DNA of 8,404 nt from NCBI GenBank assembly GCA_004555735.1, contig SFHH01000092.1, positions 1 through 8,404 on the forward strand, read 5' to 3'. The first letter of the stretch is position 1, and the number at the start of each line of letters is the position of its first letter. Made by a program: the position numbers and the translations under genes. Below are positions 5,822-8,404 of this stretch, in pieces. This DNA is from Acidaminococcus fermentans (GTDB lineage: Bacteria; Bacillota_C; Negativicutes; Acidaminococcales; Acidaminococcaceae). The notes beneath the pieces were generated by a model. That model saw nothing but the letters and a program-made list of their open reading frames with translations. It was not told the DNA's origin and ran no database searches.

Positions 5822-6421
5822 ATGATCACCATTCCCCAATTCCTGGATTTCCCGACGGATACGGATACCAAGGAAATCGTCCAGGGGTTCCTGAAACTGT
5901 TGGAGCTGAAAAGCCATGGCCTGTCCCTCCACAGCCAGCAGGTAGCCAATTATGCCGTGGCCACGGCCATCAAGATGGGCCTTCCCCTGAACGAAGTGAG
6001 CTGCATCAAGACGGCCGCCCTGCTCCACGACATAGGGCAGCTGGCCATCCCCAATACCATCCTGGCCAAATATCCCTACTTCAACGTCCGGGAGCGGGCC
6101 GCGTACCGGCGCCATTGCCAGGCCGGGGCCAGCATGCTGGAAAACATCCCTGCCTTCGCCCATATCATGAAAATCATTCTGCACCATCACGAGAACTGGG
6201 ATGGCAGCGGGTATCCCAAACGGCTGAAAGGGGTGAACATCCCCATCGGCAGCCGGATCATCGCCGTCTGCAACTACTACGACCGGAAATGCAATCCCTG
6301 CACCCGGCAATGGCAGATTGCCGGGTGCAAGAGTCCCCAGGTGATCCGGGACCTAGCCGGCATCCAATTCGATCCCGATGTGGTCCAGGCTTTCTTTGCT
6401 TCCATTTCCAATCCGGGATAA
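5822..6421 (+). CDS. Compact HD-GYP domain protein (c-di-GMP phosphodiesterase family)
   Basis: A 199-aa stand-alone HD-GYP protein with no sensor or receiver domain. Family landmarks: H37 in a HSQQV motif, H69-D70 of the HD pair, H98 (usual HP motif reads HC here), HHENWDGSGYP at 122-132 (the HHExxDGxGYP signature), and a late AGIQFDPDVVQAF at 179-191. Active members hydrolyse cyclic di-GMP in the cytoplasm. Two conserved places differ: HDIGK is HDIGQ (Q73), and the usual AD of the ADxxDAL motif is C150-N151, so a probable metal-ligand aspartate is replaced by Asn. The segment after that motif is also shorter than usual. It may be inactive, altered in substrate, or a binding protein. The ribosome-binding site is weak (AAAGG, 10 nt before the ATG). 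An overlapping ATG at 5815 is in another frame. Confidence 0.88.
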   Translation: MITIPQFLDFPTDTDTKEIVQGFLKLLELKSHGLSLHSQQVANYAVATAIKMGLPLNEVSCIKTAALLHDIGQLAIPNTILAKYPYFNVRERAAYRRHCQAGASMLENIPAFAHIMKIILHHHENWDGSGYPKRLKGVNIPIGSRIIAVCNYYDRKCNPCTRQWQIAGCKSPQVIRDLAGIQFDPDVVQAFFASISNPG

Positions 6422-6422
6422 A

Positions 6423-6448
6423 GGGAGTGTGAAAAAATCCACACCCCC
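6423..6448. terminator. Hairpin directly after the HD-GYP stop codon
   Basis: GGGAGTGTG (6423-6431) pairs with CACACCCCC (6440-6448) apart from one mismatch, with an A-rich 8-nt loop. It starts 2 nt after the stop codon. No T tract follows on the plus strand, and on the minus strand there is only a short TTT. It may protect the mRNA 3' end more than stop transcription. It is the same hairpin type as 7771-7796. Confidence 0.5.
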
Positions 6449-6504
6449 GGTCACTGGTCACATGTGACCAGTGACCAAAAAAAGGGGCTCGAGACCCGAG
6501 ACCC
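6449..6504. repeat. Element A: perfect 28-bp palindrome of four heptamers, plus extra heptamers
   Basis: Positions 6449-6476 are four 7-nt units, GGTCACT, GGTCACA, TGTGACC and AGTGACC, that together form a perfect 28-bp palindrome with no spacer. After seven A and four G residues come two more heptamers, CTCGAGA and CCCGAGA, plus CCC (6488-6504), close to the right arm of element C (CTCGAGA, CCCGTGA). The palindrome abuts the preceding hairpin without a gap. It looks like a member of the heptamer family with a collapsed core. Confidence 0.85.
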
Positions 6505-6538
6505 ATAAATCATTTTATATAGTAAGGAGTCCATTTTC

Positions 6539-6793
6539 ATGAAAAACTTTACCATCAAGACCCAGGGAACCTGCGCCCGTCAGATCGAATTCGGTCTGGA
6601 GGACGGCAGGCTCCACAACATCCATTTCCAGGGAGGCTGCCCTGGGAACCTGTCCGCCATCAGCAAACTGCTGGAAGGAGCCGACGCCCGGCACGCCGTA
6701 GATCTGCTGAAGGGCAATACCTGTGGGAACAGGTCCACGTCCTGTGCCGACCAGCTGGCCAAAGGAGTGGAAGAAGCGTTGATGGAAGAATAA
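6539..6793 (+). CDS. Small four-cysteine TSCPD-domain protein (TIGR03905-like)
   Basis: An 84-aa protein resembling the stand-alone TSCPD family, related to the C-terminal tail domain of vitamin B12-dependent ribonucleotide reductases (NrdJ). It has four cysteines, C12, C34, C62 and C69, in the arrangement expected for one metal site: GTC at the start, GGCPGN in the middle, and GNTCGNRSTSCADQL near the end, where the family's TSCPD reads TSCAD. No function is established for the stand-alone form; zinc binding is an inference. The ATG has AAGGAG (6524-6529) 9 nt upstream. No clear promoter of its own is seen, so it may be read from the HD-GYP unit through element A. The stop codon overlaps the first base of element B. 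Confidence 0.85.
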   Translation: MKNFTIKTQGTCARQIEFGLEDGRLHNIHFQGGCPGNLSAISKLLEGADARHAVDLLKGNTCGNRSTSCADQLAKGVEEALMEE

Positions 6794-6930
6794 AGAAGTC
6801 AGACCGGCCCTGACGGGCCTTTCAGAAGTCAGATGTCAGATTGTTGGCGATAAGCAGGCAGATTTACTGCTAGACCGAACAAAGCTGACATCTGACGTCT
6901 CAGGGCCCGCAAGGGCCGGTCTGACTTCTT
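6793..6930. repeat. Element B: 138-bp nested inverted repeat
   Basis: The outer 18 nt (6793-6810) are perfectly complementary to 6913-6930. After a diverged section, an inner 12 nt (6828-6839) are perfectly complementary to 6885-6896. Each arm holds its own small hairpin: GGCCC-TGAC-GGGCC (6806-6819) and GGCCC-GCAA-GGGCC (6904-6917). The inner arms are heptamers, AAGTCAG and ATGTCAG on the left and CTGACAT and CTGACGT on the right. The 45-nt core (6840-6884) is itself partly self-complementary (AGCAG with CTGCT). The first hairpin followed by TTTC could act as a weak terminator for the TSCPD gene. Confidence 0.88.
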
Positions 6931-7032
6931 ATCCTATCCTACACCTTTCCCTCTCTTTTTTTTACCCCGAATTTATAGTAGAATAGTAATGTTACGTACT
7001 TTTACATCTATTTCATACAAGGGGGAATCGCT
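6931..7032 (+). promoter_or_regulatory. Leader of the DUF554 gene; promoter unclear
   Basis: Between element B and the DUF554 start is an AT-rich stretch with a run of eight T residues (6956-6963) and TAGAAT (6979-6984), which could be a -10 box with only a poor TTTTTT -35 box 17 nt upstream. The ribosome-binding site AAGGGGG (7019-7025) is 7 nt before the ATG. I see no other signal. Confidence 0.3.
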
Positions 7033-7767
7033 ATGCCCATTGGGGTACTGATCAATGTTGCAGCCGTCGTCCTGGGAGGGATCTTGGGGAATTTCCTGGG
7101 GCCCCGGCTTTCGGAAGATTTCAAGGAGAAACTGACCACGGTATTCGGGTCCTGTGCTCTGCTCATGGGGATTATTTCCATTACCTTCATGAAAAACCTG
7201 CCGGCAGTGGTCTTTGCGGTGATTGCCGGCACCATCGTAGGTCTGGGGATCCGCCTGGGAGACCGGATCATCCAGGGTTCCCGGAACCTGGAAAAATTTA
7301 TCAGCCGGGTGCTGCCTGCTTCTTCCGGAGACAGCCTGATCCCTCGAGAGGAATACGAAAGCCGCCTGATCACCATCATCGTCCTGTTCTGCGCCAGCGG
7401 CACTGGCATCTATGGCAGCATGGTATCCGGCATGGCCGGGGATCACAGCATCCTCATCGCCAAATCCATTATGGACCTGCCCACCGCTACTCTCTTCGCC
7501 TGTGAGCTGGGGATCATCGTCAGCTTCATCGCCCTGCCCCAGCTGGTGATTTTCCTGTTCCTCTTCTTCCTGGCCAATGCCCTGCTGCCTTTCTGCACCC
7601 CGGATATGATCGGGGATTTCAAGGCCTGCGGCGGGACCCTGCTCCTGGCCACCGGATTCCGGATGCTCCAGCTGAAGGATTTCCCCATCGCCGACATGAT
7701 CCCGGCCATGGCCCTGGTGATGCCGTTATCGGCCCTGTGGACGAATGTGGTGGTTCCGATGTTGTAA
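7033..7767 (+). CDS. DUF554 family integral membrane protein (YdfK/YqgA-like)
   Basis: A 244-aa inner-membrane protein of the DUF554 family, close in length to Bacillus YdfK and Escherichia YqgA, whose function is not established. Hydrophobic segments are at about residues 4-22, 35-52, 57-77, 111-131, 151-186 (probably two helices), 200-214 and 217-243. The N-terminus GVLINVAAVVLGGILGNFLG with Asn and many glycines and the following GPRLSEDFKEKL are typical, and the GIRLGDRI loop near 71-79 leads into a polar loop to about residue 110. The last helix, with PAMALVMPLSALW, is also family-like. Transport is often suspected but nothing here shows a substrate. The ATG is the first good start after the AAGGGGG ribosome-binding site. 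Element C begins soon after the stop codon. Confidence 0.9.
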   Translation: MPIGVLINVAAVVLGGILGNFLGPRLSEDFKEKLTTVFGSCALLMGIISITFMKNLPAVVFAVIAGTIVGLGIRLGDRIIQGSRNLEKFISRVLPASSGDSLIPREEYESRLITIIVLFCASGTGIYGSMVSGMAGDHSILIAKSIMDLPTATLFACELGIIVSFIALPQLVIFLFLFFLANALLPFCTPDMIGDFKACGGTLLLATGFRMLQLKDFPIADMIPAMALVMPLSALWTNVVVPML

Positions 7768-7796
7768 AAAGGGGGTGTGAAAGAATTCACACCCCC
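7766..7796 (-). terminator. Hairpin with T tract facing the minus strand
   Basis: GGGGGTGTGAA (7771-7781) pairs perfectly with TTCACACCCCC (7786-7796) around an AGAA loop. Read on the minus strand, the 11-bp stem is followed by TTTTT (7770-7766), the form of an intrinsic terminator for transcripts coming from alr. On the plus strand, although directly after the DUF554 stop codon, no T tract follows. Confidence 0.65.
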
Positions 7797-7951
7797 GGTC
7801 GCGGGTCGCGAGTCATGGGTCGCGAGCCTGGACGTTTAAGCCGTCTGTTCTTTTTCTATAGGACGATAAGAGAAAATCGGTTGGGATTTGCAAAACTGAA
7901 TCTTCAGTCTGCACTAACAAGCCCGCGACTCACGACTCGAGACCCGTGACC
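7797..7951. repeat. Element C: 155-bp inverted-repeat element with heptamer arms
   Basis: Left arm 7797-7826 and right arm 7922-7951 match at 25 of 30 positions as an inverted repeat. Left heptamers: GGTCGCG, GGTCGCG, AGTCATG, GGTCGCG. Right heptamers: CCCGCGA, CTCACGA, CTCGAGA, CCCGTGA. The core (about 7831-7921) has no convincing coding potential. It holds small inverted repeats (GACG...CGTC at about 7831-7845; ACTGAA-TC-TTCAGT near 7895-7908) and the motif GAAAATCGGTTG (7872-7883), also present in the core of element D. Both arms abut or nearly abut GC-rich hairpins (7771-7796 and 7955-7979). Confidence 0.88.
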
Positions 7952-7954
7952 AAA

Positions 7955-7979
7955 GGGGCTGTTGCATAAGCAACAGCCC
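7955..7979. terminator. GC-rich hairpin between elements C and D
   Basis: GGGCTGTTGC (7956-7965) pairs perfectly with GCAACAGCCC (7970-7979) around an ATAA loop. There is no T run on the plus side and only CTTT on the minus side, so termination would be weak. The stem matches one arm of the terminator at 4587-4619. Its last base is shared with the left arm of element D. Confidence 0.6.
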
Positions 7980-8143
7980 GTCATACGTCATAGGTCATAC
8001 GTCATACGCCGATGGAAGCCAGCTCTACTGGCTTCGAATTTAAGAAAATCAGTTGAACGTTATAGCGGGTTTTAAAATTTCAAAATCAATTTGGAAAAAT
8101 TGATTTCCAAAAGCGTATGACGTATGACGACTGACGTATGACG
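7979..8143. repeat. Element D: 165-bp inverted-repeat element with heptamer arms
   Basis: Left arm 7979-8009 and right arm 8113-8143 match at 28 of 31 positions as an inverted repeat. The left has four heptamers, GTCATAC, GTCATAG, GTCATAC, GTCATAC (7980-8007). The right has GTATGAC, GTATGAC, GACTGAC, GTATGAC (8115-8142). The core is AT-rich with two perfect hairpins: GAAGCCAG-CTCTA-CTGGCTTC near 8015-8035, and AAATCAATTT (8083-8092) with AAATTGATTT (8097-8106) around a GGAA loop. It also has GAAAATCAGTTG (8044-8055), 11 of 12 identical to a motif in the core of element C. No coding potential is seen. Confidence 0.9.
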
Positions 8144-8145
8144 AA

Positions 8146-8194
8146 GGGGTTGTTGCACGTGTGTGGTTTTCACACGTGCAGCAGCCCCTTTTTT
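8146..8194 (+). terminator. Strong intrinsic terminator after element D
   Basis: An 18-bp stem with two G-T pairs (8146-8163 with 8171-8188), 7-nt loop, followed by TTTTTT (8189-8194) on the plus strand. It is the only full plus-strand terminator after the DUF554 gene, so elements C and D may be transcribed as its 3' untranslated region. The T tract touches the end of the convergent alr gene. The stem shares TTGTTGCACG with the terminator at 4348-4394. Confidence 0.88.
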
Positions 8195-8404
8195 CACATC
8201 CTCAGCAGCAGTTCCTTCTCCACTACTTTTCCCTTTTCCAGGTACACCCTGGGTACCCGCTTGCTGATATTGCAGGTGATTTCATAAGGGATGGTCCCGG
8301 CCAAAGCTGCCAGATCATCCAAAGATTGATGGGTCCCGAACAGTTCCAGTTCGCTGCCCACATCCACCTTGGGTTTATCTGTCAAGTCCACCATGCACAT
8401 ATCC
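8194..8404 (-). CDS. alr: Alanine racemase, C-terminal part
   Basis: The last 69 or so codons of a gene entering from the right edge. The reading frame stays open through 8404, so the ATG at 8400 is internal, not the start. The visible part matches the C-terminal beta domain of Alr: DMCMVDLTD (the CMDxxMVDLT region), KVDVGSELELFG, then GTIPYEITCNISKRVPRVY, the normal end of the family. Alr is a PLP enzyme converting L- to D-alanine for peptidoglycan; the PLP lysine and catalytic tyrosine would lie outside or at the edge of this piece. The gene converges on the DUF554 unit, and its stop codon touches the T tract of the plus-strand terminator. Confidence 0.92.
   Translation of the reverse strand, partial: DMCMVDLTDKPKVDVGSELELFGTHQSLDDLAALAGTIPYEITCNISKRVPRVYLEKGKVVEKELLLRM

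Noticed and set aside
5815..6432. 205-codon frame overlapping the HD-GYP gene in another phase
   Set aside because: The HD-GYP frame carries the conserved motifs; this one is an off-frame reading of the same bases.
7737..7949. 70-codon plus-strand frame into element C
   Set aside because: It runs through a hairpin and the heptamer repeats, and its sequence is low-complexity. There is no sign of a real gene.
7797..8143. CRISPR array
   Set aside because: The repeats are 7 nt, contiguous, and arranged as inverted arms. There are no equal direct repeats of CRISPR length with unique spacers, and no cas genes are visible.
7797..8143. Retron or diversity-generating element
   Set aside because: Inverted repeats bounding a structured core recall a retron RNA, but no reverse transcriptase is encoded in the window. 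A member elsewhere in the genome cannot be excluded.
7797..8143. Classical insertion sequence or MITE with target duplication
   Set aside because: No transposase is present and I could not see convincing short direct duplications outside the arms. A non-autonomous element remains possible but unproven.

Overview
The window reads as chromosomal sequence from a GC-rich member of the Firmicutes. Protein style and gene order (a lysine/ornithine/arginine-decarboxylase-like gene, tmk, holB and ricT in a row, as in the Bacillus yaaO-tmk-holB-yaaT region) fit the Negativicutes. An Acidaminococcus-like organism is my best guess, made from general familiarity and not from a database match.

Layout. Positions 1-3315 (minus strand) hold a four-gene operon: a PLP-dependent decarboxylase-family protein, thymidylate kinase, DNA polymerase III delta-prime and the start of RicT/YaaT. 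The genes are packed with 4-base overlaps or short gaps and follow one promoter. Positions 3316-3555 are a divergent promoter region with several inverted repeats. A HAD-IIA phosphatase (3556-4344, plus) ends in a strong terminator. On the minus strand come tRNA-Ser(GCU) (4436-4526), a lone amino-acid-type ABC transporter substrate-binding lipoprotein (4625-5392), and a structured RNA of about 212 nt (5497-5708) that I read as 6S RNA. Each has its own clear sigma-A-type promoter. On the plus strand follow a compact HD-GYP domain protein (5822-6421), a small four-cysteine TSCPD protein (6539-6793) and a DUF554 membrane protein (7033-7767). The window ends with the C-terminal part of alanine racemase on the minus strand (8194-8404).

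The most unusual content is intergenic. Between 6422 and 8190 every gap between genes is filled by inverted-repeat elements whose arms are built from strict 7-nt units of the type NGTCRNN (GAC-type on the other arm). Element A (6449-6476) is a perfect 28-bp palindrome of four heptamers. Element B (6793-6930) is a nested hairpin. Elements C (7797-7951) and D (7979-8143) each have about 30-bp arms around a core of about 90-105 bp. The heptamer sequence differs from element to element but matches between the two arms of the same element. The arms of C and D abut GC-rich hairpins of the terminator type. I do not recognise this family. It is the best candidate here for something undescribed.

Functionally the coding genes are mostly housekeeping: nucleotide supply, replication clamp loading, RNA processing, amino-acid uptake and cell-wall alanine. 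They do not form one pathway beyond the conserved tmk-holB-ricT operon.
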